From positions 40,843,385-40,907,384 of the forward strand of contig NC_088295.1 in the NCBI RefSeq assembly GCF_032854445.1: a stretch of DNA of 64,000 bases. The letters are read 5' to 3'. Below, in pieces: positions 36,201 through 43,963 of this stretch. The notes under the pieces are model-generated. The model was given only the letters and a program-made list of their open reading frames with translations, was not told the origin of the DNA and ran no database searches. Numbering within the stretch: position 1 is the first letter of the stretch; every line of letters starts with the position of its first letter. The DNA is from Liolophura sinensis. Lineage: Eukaryota; Mollusca; Polyplacophora; Chitonida; Chitonidae. The position numbers and the translations under genes were made by a program.

Positions 36201-39101
36201 AACATCTATATTCATAAAGTAACTGACACTAAAACAGCTGTCTAGAAACAAAAAAAAAGACTTGCTCACCTCAAGCATATAACAGTCAATTTAGATTGTC
36301 TAGCCATCAGTGCCCAAGCCATAATTTCAGAGTAGCCTGGCCATATTTTATGTCGTAAATTGTTTAAGGTGGATGGGGTTATACATTGTAATATCATGTA
36401 AACTAATGAGGTCATTCACTGTTAATCTCTGCAGGAGAATCGCTCATTGATGAGCTCGAATGAGGACCTAAACTTACAGCTTCTGAGTAACTGTATGAAA
36501 GAGGGAAGGTCACTGCTAGAGAACCAGGAAGGAATGTCATTAGCAGAGGAGATAGAACACATGGACAAAGATCAGGTGAGCAAAAGGTTTACATACATAT
36601 ACGATACAATTTCATCTGCAGGTAATCTATATTCGTTGATTATGCTTGTTAAGGTTGATAATTGATAGTTTTTGTTTTGAAATGTTTAATTATTTGTACC
36701 ATAAACAAAAGAAATTAACGATAGTGTGGTGTATATACGCCACAGTGAAAAGAAATCAATTTTGCTTTATAAAAGTTCATTAATATAAGATAAGAAAATT
36801 ATTTTGTAGTTAGATAGTTTTAAAAACTATTGCAAAATTTCTTCTTTGTATGTTATGAATAAGTTTAGGGCCTAAGAGTGTATCTGGTTGAGATATCTAA
36901 GTATCCTTGTATATATAACATGTCATCAGTGAACTATCACTGTTAGGTACAGATTACCCTGGTTTTCCTTGACTTGAGAGTTGGTTATTAATGAACTTGC
37001 TCCAGGATGATGCAGTAGTATCCTGAATCTCAATATACGCGTGGAAATTTAGCTTTATATTAATCAGTGTTCTTGTCTGCACTATAAAAGTTACCACTAC
37101 TGATTCTACTGATGCATTGAAATGTTTGGCCCTATGTCTTTCACTCGGATAAAAGAGCAAGCAGGGACGGCAGATTTTAATCTTGCTTGTATCGAGTGTA
37201 CTGCTTGATGATGCAGTAGTATCCTGAATCTCACTCTCTTTTCCTGAATCTCAGAACAGTGTATATTCCATCCCTTTCTGTGCTGATATAATGTCTTCTA
37301 ATGATAGCGTCAGTGATAACTAATGTATTGACATTGACAGTTGTCTCCCCCTGATCAACCTGCCAAACCGGTGAGAATGAGAACAGGATTTGTCAAAAAT
37401 TTTGACCTGATACATTCAAGATTTACTAACATATTAATCTGTTATCCAACCCATATATGATAATTTCCATTTGGCTACTAATGTTTCAAATTTCCCATTA
37501 ATGTTATTCATGTTTAAAACCCAATGTTCACATTTTCTGGTTAAATGTATTTTGTATACCTGTACCATACAACAAAAAAAGATTTCAAAAAATTAATATT
37601 ATTTTGTGGTATAACATGTTTGAGAGTCAAACGACATGTACCTTCTAAATTTATTGTTCATAGTAAGGTATCACACGTTACAAAAGGTGTTTGTTTCACC
37701 TTCCCATTGCCATTTCTTTACTTCCTTTTATCAGTTCCATTTTTTAAGCCCTGACCTCAAAACTATCCATATAGGTGTTATTTGCTAATCCATTGTCAAA
37801 TTGTCCATTAATTTCTCCCAAAAGGCATCAGTGAACAGCCTTTTTCTCTCATATGAGGATTCATGATGTGTTATCTCTACATGAAATGTGAATCACTTTG
37901 ATAAAAGTAAATCACTCAACACTTCAAGTTGTCAGCATTGAGTACACGTTCATCTTACCGATATACATTGAAAGTGTGGAATTTTTGTAATTTAAATCAC
38001 ATGTATAGTATGTAACTACGTCAGCTCGGAGCATCTGGGCTGATATGGAGCTATTGGAAGTTAGCTTTTAAGTCAACTGTTGCCTACCATCTGCAGAAAT
38101 TATTTCTGGAAAGATTTCACGAAGCAGTCTTAGACTTTCATGTATGAGAGAATTTGAAACTTCTGGAGGGGCATTTTCATTACAGTGATATGGTTCAGAT
38201 GCAATTTGTCTGTTCCTCATAGTAATGTCTTCAACTGTAAGTTCTGTGTCCTAACATTATGTGTCCTGATTGAATTTTTTTTTTTTTTTTTTTGTCCTTA
38301 GTTTAAGTTTGCTTCATGAAATGTGATTCTCCTGCTTAGTCAATCCAATGTTAATACACACCAGAGCCCACAGCTTAGCAATTCACAATGTACCTTGCCC
38401 TGGGGTCATGAAGAGATCTTAGACTTTAGTCAAAATTTCATTTATTATAAAACTTGGTATGTTTCTTTCCATTATTTAAGTTGAAATTTGTTTTGTAATA
38501 ACATACCCAAAATTTATTTTGTCAATCAATATTTTGACCTTGTTATGTAAGAAGTAACAATTTTCAATTAATTTGAAATTTTGACTGAAGTCTTAAGATT
38601 GCATCGTGATCCTTGGGTCTGGTTTGTTTCATACCATCTCCATCACCCTATCTCCTCTAAAGTGCAAGAGACTTTCCAGAATAGATGGCTAATAAGATTT
38701 AGCTGAAAATGCTGAATTAAAGTGTAAAAACCAAAAAAAGAAGCTAAGATCATGAAGCTGTTTTTTTTTTTTTAATCAGAACTTTGTTAATTTAGTGAGT
38801 TTTTTTAGCTGCAGTTAATCGTGCACAACTAGTTGAACAACAAAATTGAACCCATTGCATTTTAACTTATCGTCATGAAGTAAAGATACTGTAAATATCT
38901 CATTTTCAGACAATCGGCCTGTGTGACTTCAAACCTCTATCATCACTAAGAGAAACTAAAGTGATATGTGTTTGTACCTTTCAGTTGATGTCCAAGTTAA
39001 AGGAGCAGCAAGACAACAATCGTCGTCTGAGTCAATATGTTGACCGAATCCTTCTGACCATCTTGGAGAAGAACCCCTCCCTGCTGGAGATACCCCATTA
39101 A
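11457..39101 (+). CDS. RAB11FIP3/4: Rab11 family-interacting protein 3/4 (class II Rab11-FIP, nuf orthologue)
   Basis: Class II FIPs are effectors of Rab11 (and Arf6). They tether or sort recycling endosomes and carry them to the cleavage furrow. Sixteen constitutive exons join in frame: 11457-11637, 16990-17092, 21063-21145, 22788-23005, 23631-23747, 29548-29583, 29826-29922, 30226-30329, 30751-30841, 31508-31557, 32091-32172, 32896-33033, 33181-33324, 36435-36575, 37341-37370, 38985-39101. Counting from the first full codon, the product is about 576 residues: EF-hand 1 loop D34-H45, EF-hand 2 loop D70-E81, a Ser/acidic linker (TATDEDASAL; NYEDFGEAGEGD, matching FEDYGEG of vertebrate FIPs), NRRITSTAY (vertebrate NRKISSTAF), coiled coil about 279-528, and the FIP Rab-binding domain 539-576 with YVDRI and NPSLLEI. 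Human FIP4 is about 637 and FIP3 about 756 residues, so this is near full length. The start ATG is missing: no in-frame ATG lies between the TAG at 11425 and 11637, so an upstream exon must supply it. The family is sure; FIP3 versus FIP4 is not meaningful if this lineage has a single gene. Confidence 0.93.
12791..12975. mobile_element. MITE, TGGGGCCGATTCCA-type, copy 1
   Basis: The left end TGGGGCCGATTCCACAAAACC is an imperfect inverted copy of the right end (..ATGGCTTCATGAAATTGATCCCA). An inner motif GACTTAAGTCAAAATTT links it to the copy at 38401-38614. About 185 bp, intronic, non-coding. Confidence 0.65.
16689..16713. repeat. (AC)n microsatellite
   Basis: About twelve AC dinucleotides in the Rab11-FIP intron before exon 2. 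Confidence 0.9.
16990..17092 (+). CDS. RAB11FIP3/4: Rab11-FIP exon 2, EF-hand 2
   Basis: Acceptor TCTTTTCAG, donor GCAG|GTGAGT, phase 0 to 1. The loop DPEGKGKINFEE has Asp 1, Gly 6, Ile 8 and Glu 12. It aligns well with LDPNDLGRINFKDFCRGV of vertebrate FIP4, including FCSGV here. Confidence 0.92.
17936..18010 (+). CDS. RAB11FIP3/4: Candidate alternative exon of Rab11-FIP (cassette or 5' part of a terminal exon)
   Basis: After the AG at 17934-17935 an open frame in the same phase as exon 2's donor (phase 1) reads GFLTGPSSPVQLKPGWFRSQ and on to SSEDSS. A GTGAGT at 18011 gives a symmetric 75-nt cassette that would also splice in frame to 21063. If the donor is not used, the frame runs to the TGA at 18118-18120 and could form an alternative last exon with the poly(A) signal at 18389. 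The composition is unlike the surrounding AT-rich intron. No conserved counterpart is known to me. Confidence 0.4.
18389..18394 (+). promoter_or_regulatory. AATAAA, candidate intronic poly(A) signal
   Basis: Canonical hexamer 269 bases after the stop at 18118-18120, inside the Rab11-FIP intron after exon 2. It would serve a short EF-hand-only transcript. AATAAA is common by chance in AT-rich DNA. Confidence 0.3.
21063..21145 (+). CDS. RAB11FIP3/4: Rab11-FIP exon 3
   Basis: Acceptor GTCATTTCAG, donor AGT|GTGAGT, phase 1 to 0. Encodes 28 residues of Ser-rich linker, with RLSESDSIDTLVP. Confidence 0.85.
21636..21838. mobile_element. MITE with TAATTCCTCAACCTTTT terminal inverted repeat, copy 1
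   Basis: One of three dispersed copies (others 53397-53589 and 62402-62579). Shared: TAATTCCTCAACCTTTT at the left, CATATGAAAGAGCAA, a CAATTTCAGGGCTTC core, AATGCCTTCAGAAT, and a right end that is an imperfect reverse complement of the left. Intronic in Rab11-FIP. The open frame at 21658-21975 overlaps it and is not a gene. Confidence 0.75.
22071..22140. repeat. 22-bp minisatellite, three copies
   Basis: AACTGTTATTTCAGACATTTGT starts at 22071, 22093 and 22115 with one or two changes per copy. Intronic. Confidence 0.85.
22445..22690 (+). mobile_element. Old tRNA-derived SINE
   Basis: TGGCTCAGATGGTTAAAGCGC is an A-box-like tRNA head and GTGTTGGAATCCAG a B-box-like element. These are followed by AAGTCAGAAGGTTTGTCACGTAC, a block seen in mollusc-type SINE bodies, and a faint GTGAAAAGTTCTTCAGTGTGG tail. 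Diverged, inside the Rab11-FIP intron before exon 4. Confidence 0.55.
22788..23005 (+). CDS. RAB11FIP3/4: Rab11-FIP exon 4, acidic/Ser linker
   Basis: 218 nt, acceptor TGACAG, donor AATAG|GTGTGT, phase 0 to 2. TYNEYDTATDEDASAL matches the STYSECETFTDEDTSTL segment of human FIP3. The rest (LPTHLSEDDRDSAISGRSSE) is a probable phosphorylated linker. Confidence 0.92.
23631..23747 (+). CDS. RAB11FIP3/4: Rab11-FIP exon 5
   Basis: 117 nt, acceptor TGTTTGGCAG, donor AACAA|GTAAGT, phase 2 to 2. Contains ENYEDFGEAGEGDSE, equivalent to EEQFEDYGEG in vertebrate FIP3/4. Confidence 0.9.
26308..26397. other. Intronic hairpin-capable inverted repeat
   Basis: GGGCTGGGGTTCTCAC on the left pairs with GTGAGAACCCAGCCC on the right (one extra G on the left), enclosing about 57 bases. 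It could be a short MITE remnant or a structured RNA. No box C/D or H/ACA elements were seen. Confidence 0.5.
26699..26773 (+). CDS. RAB11FIP3/4: Candidate Arg/Ser-rich cassette exon of Rab11-FIP
   Basis: A long T tract and GTCAACAG precede an open frame in phase 2, the phase left by exon 5. It encodes SRDSASSRKARHRDRRDLL and on to SRHRRS. Donor GTGGTA at 26774, with a second GT three bases later (exon end 26776); both keep phase 2, so either splices in frame to 29548. The GC- and Arg-rich block stands out from the intron. If unspliced it reaches a TAA at about 26833-26835. Confidence 0.5.
27218..27250. repeat. (AT)n(AC)n compound microsatellite
   Basis: ATATAT run followed by ACACACAC, intronic. 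Confidence 0.9.
29548..29583 (+). CDS. RAB11FIP3/4: Rab11-FIP exon 6 (36 nt)
   Basis: Acceptor CCCTTTCAG, donor GCAAA|GTAAGT, phase 2 to 2. Only one frame is open. With its neighbours it encodes NSNRRITSTAYAKNQ, aligning with NSPNRKISSTAFGRQ of vertebrate FIP4. Confidence 0.9.
29826..29922 (+). CDS. RAB11FIP3/4: Rab11-FIP exon 7
   Basis: Acceptor TTTTCCAG, donor AAG|GTATGG, phase 2 to 0. Contains RNSPARRNSFESDEIFDNI. RRNSF is a plausible basophilic-kinase site. It leads into the coiled coil. Confidence 0.92.
30226..30329 (+). CDS. RAB11FIP3/4: Rab11-FIP exon 8, start of coiled coil
   Basis: Acceptor GTTTTCACAG, donor AGAAA|GTAAGG, phase 0 to 2. IHFLEKQITFLTEI matches VSFLEKKVTELE of FIP4, the beginning of the long dimeric coiled coil. 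Confidence 0.93.
30751..30841 (+). CDS. RAB11FIP3/4: Rab11-FIP exon 9, coiled coil
   Basis: Acceptor TGTTGTAG, donor GTT|GTAAGT, phase 2 to 0. KIHGLEEQVREIEIRSEESL matches RVHELEEMVKDQE of FIP4. Confidence 0.93.
31281..31434 (+). mobile_element. SINE family A, 5'-truncated
   Basis: Begins GCCGTACGTGGTAAGG and contains GTGGGTTTCCCCCGGGCTCTG, CCACCATAATGCTGG and AAGTGAAATATCCTTGAGTA, ending in a CAAACAAGTAAACAAA tail. The tRNA head is missing. Intronic in Rab11-FIP. Confidence 0.8.
31508..31557 (+). CDS. RAB11FIP3/4: Rab11-FIP exon 10 (50 nt), coiled coil
   Basis: Acceptor TTTATAG, donor CAAAG|GTATGA, phase 0 to 2. Encodes SRYERERSDQMDYLTQ, the KLEREK..E.E.L. region of the family. Confidence 0.9.
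32091..32172 (+). CDS. RAB11FIP3/4: Rab11-FIP exon 11, coiled coil
   Basis: Acceptor TGTGTTTCAG, donor TTG|GTGAAT, phase 2 to 0. Encodes LQRIEKDHDQAQDELTRLRA and continues in heptad register. Confidence 0.92.
32225..32380 (+). mobile_element. SINE fragment, diverged
   Basis: TGTTCAAATCCAAC resembles a B box. It is followed by GGTTTGTCAGTGGCG and GGTTACCCCAGGCACTCC, body blocks of a tRNA-type SINE. It abuts the family A copy at 32406. Confidence 0.45.
32406..32537 (-). mobile_element. SINE family A, 5'-truncated, with 15-bp target-site duplication
   Basis: Reverse-complement family A tail: TTTATTTA repeats, GATTGGTGTTTTAAACCGTACTC, AAGAATATTTCACTTATACG and onward. CATGAGAATCATTAT occurs immediately before (32391-32405) and after (32538-32552), a perfect target-site duplication. 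The two ORFs over it are not genes. Confidence 0.88.
32896..33033 (+). CDS. RAB11FIP3/4: Rab11-FIP exon 12, coiled coil
   Basis: Acceptor GTCTTCAG, donor CAG|GTAATC, phase 0 to 0, 46 residues. Highly charged, including REEEELLQEKIRRQVEEF. Confidence 0.94.
33181..33324 (+). CDS. RAB11FIP3/4: Rab11-FIP exon 13, coiled coil
   Basis: Acceptor ATTCATTTCAG, donor GAG|GTAAGA, phase 0 to 0, 48 residues. ELEHLRKYKIENE then RNRGDSIGDLPNKY matches ELEHLQMYKLDCE..GRGRSASSGLGEF of FIP4, the most diagnostic coiled-coil block. Confidence 0.95.
35301..35562. repeat. 262-bp direct repeat, copy upstream of Rab11-FIP exon 14
   Basis: About 95% identical by eye to 36744-37006, same orientation, from AGTGAAAAGAAATC to GAACTTGCTCCAGG. 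Confidence 0.92.
36435..36575 (+). CDS. RAB11FIP3/4: Rab11-FIP exon 14, coiled coil
   Basis: Acceptor ATCTCTGCAG, donor CAG|GTGAGC, phase 0 to 0, 47 residues. NRSLMSSNEDLNLQLL matches NYKLRDQNDDLNGQIL of FIP4, and SLAEEIEHMDKDQ matches SLAAEIDTASRDE. The exon is flanked by a 262-bp direct repeat. Confidence 0.94.
36744..37006. repeat. 262-bp direct repeat, copy downstream of Rab11-FIP exon 14
   Basis: Partner of 35301-35562; the two copies are 1.44 kb apart and bracket exon 14. Differences are scattered point changes and a 1-base insertion. Confidence 0.92.
37005..37234. repeat. Segment bracketed by a 27-bp direct repeat
   Basis: GATGATGCAGTAGTATCCTG with the following ATCTCA occurs at about 37005 and again at about 37207. 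The roughly 175-bp interval may be an insertion or a tandem duplication. It starts exactly where the 262-bp repeat ends. Confidence 0.7.
37341..37370 (+). CDS. RAB11FIP3/4: Rab11-FIP microexon (30 nt) before the Rab-binding exon
   Basis: Acceptor ACATTGACAG, donor CCG|GTGAGA, phase 0 to 0. Encodes LSPPDQPAKP, a proline-rich insert that would break the helix between the coiled coil and the Rab-binding domain. It is symmetric, so it can be skipped without frame loss. Confidence 0.65.
38401..38614. mobile_element. MITE, related copy 2
   Basis: TGGGGTCATGAAGAGATCTTAGAC and TTTAGTCAAAATTT on the left face AAATTTTGACTGAAGTCTTAAG and GATTGCATCGTGATCCTT on the right as an inverted repeat of about 40 bp per arm. 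It lies in the intron before the last Rab11-FIP exon. Confidence 0.7.
38985..39101 (+). CDS. RAB11FIP3/4: Rab11-FIP last exon: FIP Rab-binding domain and stop
   Basis: Acceptor CCTTTCAG, TAA at 39099-39101, 38 residues. The amphipathic helix LMSKLKEQQDNNRRLSQY is followed by VDRILLTILE and NPSLLEIPH. This is the C-terminal Rab11-binding module of class II FIPs (human: LMEALKEQEEINFRLRQYMD, then NPSILEIKH). Confidence 0.97.
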   Translation: MMSKLKEQQDNNRRLSQYVDRILLTILEKNPSLLEIPH

Positions 39102-39130
39102 ACCCTGTCCAGCGTGCAACTGTGCTCGTA

Positions 39131-39160
39131 CGCCCCCCCCCTCCCCCCCTCCCTCCCCTG
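39131..39160 (+). other. C-rich tract in the proximal 3'UTR
   Basis: Thirty bases made almost wholly of C runs interrupted by single T (CGCCCCCCCCCCTCCCC, then more C3-C6 runs), beginning about 30 bases after the Rab11-FIP stop. The minus strand has G runs able to form a G-quadruplex. In RNA it is a potential poly(C)-binding-protein site. Confidence 0.8.
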
Positions 39161-40228
39161 CCGTGCAGGATTTGATACAGATATTCTGATGTCCTCTTCA
39201 TTAGAACTCATTGACAGCTTTACATTGTGTCCATGATAGAAACTTCCGATACTTCCTTGAGTATCACCCTTTATCAACTGTTCAGTTTCTGGAGGCACAA
39301 ATGAATGATTCTTGAATATCATGAAGATCAACATATGCCCTAATGATTGACTTTTGCCCTATTTGGTGGATTTAAAGGTCTGCAAATGACCCTGGTCACA
39401 TATATATGACTAGTTAAGCTTGAAAGTCTGAAGTTGATTTGAGGTTGGTTTTAAAGTAGGAATGTGTTTTACCGGAACATCAACAGTCAACCATCCTGGT
39501 TCATTTCTGTTGTAATTACAGAAACTAGGACATTGTTTGATGCCGTACCAAAGTTGTCTGTGATAATCAGGATTCTATGTGCATTGAGAACAAGTTTTGT
39601 TGCATTGTTTCCAGAACAATTACTGTTTAAGCAAATGTGAGAAAGAAAGGTTGCCATGATGTATGTCACAGACATGTGTTGCATTAATTATGCTCTTAAA
39701 TACATGCATCAGCCTCTCACAAACACACGTGACAGGTTACACAGGCTAATGTTGATTTGTATATACTGATGATGTTATTTATGACATTTTAACAGTTTGT
39801 TAAGTCTGTTATTGTACATGAACATATGTAAAATCTTACATCTGCCTCCATGTGGCATCTGGTACAATATACGTAAAGGGCCTTTCCTAGTTTGCTGTTA
39901 TAGGTACACGTATATGAACAAACTCTTCCTTCTGTTATACCCTGTAATTAGTGTGCTTTCCAATGTGCATTTACCTGTGGTCATGTATGAGAGCTCCTAC
40001 TTTCCACAATGTGGAAAATCACTTGGAATGGAGAAATCTTTGAATGTTATTTGCAGTGGAAGTGGTCAAGGCCCATTATATGGTGCCTTTCCAGAGAATT
40101 TTTTTTGTTCTTGTTTGCTCAACCAGAAACGTTTTGGCCTGTCTCTAGGTTTCCACTTGGTGGAATAAATTTAGCATACATGTGGTAGCCTTGTCTTTTC
40201 AAAATCTCTAAATGTGAACTTAAACTGT

Positions 40229-40790
40229 TACAAACTGTGAGTTGAGAAATGATCACATGTGATGGTGTTGCTCCAGTATCCTGAACGTTAACTTAACCTG
40301 TTACAAACTGTGGGGGCCTCCGTGGCTCAGTCGGTTAGCGCGCTAGCGCAGCGTAATGACCCAGGAGTCTCTCACCAATGCGGTCGCTGTGAGTTCAAGT
40401 CCAGTTCTGGCTGGCTTCCTCTCCGGCCGTACGTGGGAAGCTCTGCCAGCAACCTGCGGATGGCCGTGGGTTTCCCCTGGGCTGTGCCCGGTTTCCACCC
40501 ACCATAATGCTGGCCGCCGTCGTATAAGTGAAATATTCTTGAGTACGGCGTAAAACACCATTCAAATAAATAAATAAATACAAACTGTGAGTTGAGAAAT
40601 GATCGCATGTGATGGTGTTGCTCCAGTATCCTGAACGTTAACTTAACCTGTTACAAACTGTGAGTTGAGAAATGATCGCATGTGATAGTGTTGCTCCAGT
40701 ATCCTGAACATTAACTTAACCTGTTTTCAGACTGTGAGTTCAGAAATGATCGCATGTGATGGTGTTGCTGCAGTATCCAATAAATTCTTC
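40229..40790. repeat. 73-bp tandem repeat, four copies, split by a SINE
   Basis: ACAAACTGTGAGTTGAGAAA, ATGATCGCATGTGATGG and GTTGCTCCAGTATCCTGAAC recur at 73-bp spacing (about 40231, 40304/40581, 40654, 40727). The second copy is interrupted by the SINE at 40313-40578. The last copy is the most diverged. Confidence 0.92.
40313..40578 (+). mobile_element. Full-length SINE family A with 11-bp target-site duplication
   Basis: About 266 bp. The tRNA-like head has an A box (GTGGCTCAGTCGGTTAGCGC) and a B box (GAGTTCAAGTCC). The body has CCGTACGTGGGAAG, GTGGGTTTCCCCTGGGC and CCACCATAATGCTGGC. The 3' part is AAGTGAAATATTCTTGAGTA and GGCGTAAAACACCA with an (AAAT)n tail. TACAAACTGTG flanks it on both sides (40302-40312 and 40579-40589). 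This is the reference copy for the fragments at 9898, 31281, 32406, 47512, 49650, 49880 and 52038. The ORFs over it on both strands are not genes. Confidence 0.95.
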
Positions 40791-41006
40791 CATGTTTCAG
40801 CCATGAGGGATGTATTATGATTAGTGTGAAGAGTATTTCCCCTTTGACCTCACATGTGGCGTTAATAATTCTTAAAAGCTTGCCTAGGTGTAAAGGACTT
40901 GCTGTATATTTCAGTATCATTTGGTTGGATTTCATATTCTTGTATATATTTGATATGTCAGTGGAAAACTTAGATTTACAGTTGAAGATCAAAGCAGACA
41001 ACTTTG

Positions 41007-41012
41007 AATAAA
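41007..41012 (+). promoter_or_regulatory. AATAAA, candidate poly(A) signal
   Basis: About 1.9 kb after the Rab11-FIP stop, followed by CCCTGTCTTG. First clear canonical signal outside the tandem repeat. Confidence 0.35.
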
Positions 41013-43957
41013 AGCCCTGTCTTGATATACATGTATCAACATATCTCATCATGAAAAATTAGATTATATTTTGGTGTTGCTCATGAGCAAAAAATATATC
41101 CATGTGTCAGATGCTGCTTAAGTCAGAAATGTTTCCAGTTCTCAAAATGCCTGTGTTAAAATTGTTTGTTGTGGTATTATATTGGGAATTTTGAAAATTG
41201 ATTATGATATACTTACATTCTTCAGAGATCAAGGGCAGAAAGCATGTTCTCAAGTATGAACATATCTCATCTTGTTTATGTGAGCAACAACAATTATTTT
41301 GTTTTCCCAATATAACGTAATGACAGTAACAGTCATATCAATGTATTTGTTTGTTTTGGCATATCAAAAGATAATTGATACACATTGCAAGATAATTAGT
41401 AGGTATCTACTGTAGATGTAGACTTAACATTGGTAAAACCTATTACATGCTGAGGATAACCTCATGCCTGTTTGTTTTATGTAAATGATGCATATGTTTA
41501 CATCAGGTATTCGTCCAACAAACCATGTGAATTCAAGATTTTTTTATTTTTTTGTCACACAGAACACACACTTTTAAGTGGTTTAATTGTACTCAAATGC
41601 GTGTCACTCTCTTAAAGACTCACAATATGGAGTTATAGTAAATTAAGACTAAAGTCTATTTTTACACAACTTTTCCATTGTCGAGAGACGGTATGAGTGT
41701 GTCTTGTGTTCAGAGTAACCGTCCCTTGTAGTTAAACGACCACCAATGTTGCCTTCATTTTGCAGACAATTGTCCACAATTTTACAGTTCACATAATGTG
41801 CACAAGATAAAAAATATATTTCTGAATATGAATCTTTCCTCTTCACATGTGACCTTTTTAGTAAAGTTTACACATGTAATCCAAGTGCAGATTGATATGC
41901 AGTGTCTTTTTTAAATACTGACTTATTATGTAAAATCAGGAAAGTTGTTTTCTATGTGTATGTAAAACTTGTTTCAACCTGAAGTACTTGTCATATGATG
42001 ATAGATTACCTAGGTAATCTGGCCTAATGGTGGTGATGGAATTACCATTTCATATTTACCCCATCCTTAATGCATAGAAGTGTCTTTTCTGCTTTGTAGT
42101 ACAGCCTTCCACGTTTCCAACTAAAATACACTAAATCAGTGTACTCAAATGTCATGCTGATTATTAGCAAATTGAAAGACCCCATTTAAGAGGTTTTATG
42201 TTCATGCTGAAACTAAGACATATTTTGTAAGGCTAGTAAAAGTACTTTTGAGTTGGATCTTGTTGATCTCCTTAAATGTTCAATTAAAATCAATAGATGA
42301 AAATTCCCTCTACTTTCCCTGACATGTAGATACTTTATATTACTGTAGTAGTAACTAAATGCTCTAGTCATGGTATGGTTTTGTGCATATTTGTGTACCA
42401 CCACTTTTAATGTGTGGATGATATTTCACTCTTATGTCTGATATGTGTGAAACATGGTCGGAAGCTGTTTTATTGGTGTCACAGTTTTGGACTAATAACT
42501 TAAGGCCAGGGGATTGTACATGTTGTTCATTTTATCGGACTAGCCATGAGAAATTTCTGACATTCTGAAAGGCTGGTTCTTTATAATGGTTTACTAAAAA
42601 TGATGTTGGCACATTATGTTAGAGAAGTGACAAATGATATTCCTCATGTAATATTATAAAGTACAAAGCAGTCAAGTCATAAGCTAAAATCAATTGTGTA
42701 AAAGAGATCGTTGAATCTTAAGATTCTAACATTACCATTGTGATTTTCCCTTGGTACGGATAAAATACTGCCCATGTTGTGTTGAGTCGCAATAAATCAT
42801 TTATCCAAAGTTTGATGTCAGAATAATAAAGAAAAAGCATGTGTTCCAAGTGATAACAGTTAGTGGTCTAAATAGCAGCATGCATATGTTTGCATAGTCT
42901 GTTTATACCTTTATACAAATTATTCACTATATACAGATTATACAAACCCTTATTTCATTTATTACTACATTTGCAAGTTTTGTAAGTAATCCTTGATGCT
43001 AATTTATTTATGATTTTAGTAAGTTTTGAATTTTGGGTTATATTTTATCAAATATGTGAATGCCAAGATAAATTGTACATCTCATATTGGGTTTGTGGTA
43101 GAAAGCAAAGTAGTCATCAAAATGTTTTGTCTGATCACAGTTGTGAAAAATGCCTTTTTCCTTCAATTTCACTTTCCTTCAATCTGACTGTGTACTCTTT
43201 TGTGCACTTAGATAGGCATGATGGTGTAAAAATATTATGGCATACATCTTTCAAAAGAAATTTTGGTGAAATTAACTACAGATTAAATTTTAATTTCATT
43301 CAGCAAATTGCTGGACTGTAGCCTTCAAAGCTTTTCCTCATTACTTATAAAGCACTGCTTACCATATTTTTTTTCGAATACTCAGCTGTGGCATCTGCTT
43401 GGCTAAGGAACATTTTGTGTCTTGAAATGTGCCTGTGCTTGGTTCAATGTAAAGCCATCTGCGCAATACTCAAGTAGGCTTGTTTTTTGTTTTGCTTTTG
43501 TTTCAGTGTTAATTTCTAGGAGTTTTTTTCTGATAGCACTTTTGGTCTTCTTTTGATCTGAAATCAGATCAAATCAGTCCAGTTAGCAAACTTTGGTGAT
43601 TTAGTTGATTATCACAACATTGTAGGAGCTGTCAAAAGATTTTACGATTGCCATTTACATGATGTATTTAAAGATTTTTAGATTGACAATGAGGTAAATT
43701 GTAGAAGGAATGCTGTTTTGGGGGCAACAAATTTTCACAATTGTACAGACTCTACTGGGGAGAGCTTTTTTTATTGTTTGTTTTATATACCCTGGTTATA
43801 TTTATGGAGGTGTCCTGATGAGTGTTGAAGAGACCAAGCATTCCTTTTGTCCCACCATATCTGGAGTTGTTATGAGCCGGTATCTCCATACCAACATGTA
43901 ATTGTTTATACATATGCAACTTATCATCTGTCTGAAGGTATCCTTGCATGTTCAGAC

Positions 43958-43963
43958 AATAAA
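43958..43963 (+). promoter_or_regulatory. AATAAA, candidate distal poly(A) signal
   Basis: Followed within 30 bases by T-rich then TGTTAAATTC and GTGAGTTATC sequence. It could end a 3'UTR of about 4.9 kb. Confidence 0.35.

Noticed and set aside
40310-40608. Several overlapping ORFs on both strands
   Set aside because: They lie wholly within the family A SINE; the same peptides recur at 32356-32592 and 51955-52263 because those are SINE copies.
43010-43321. 103-codon ORF downstream of Rab11-FIP
   Set aside because: AT-rich composition, no recognisable motif, and it lies in a probable 3'UTR.
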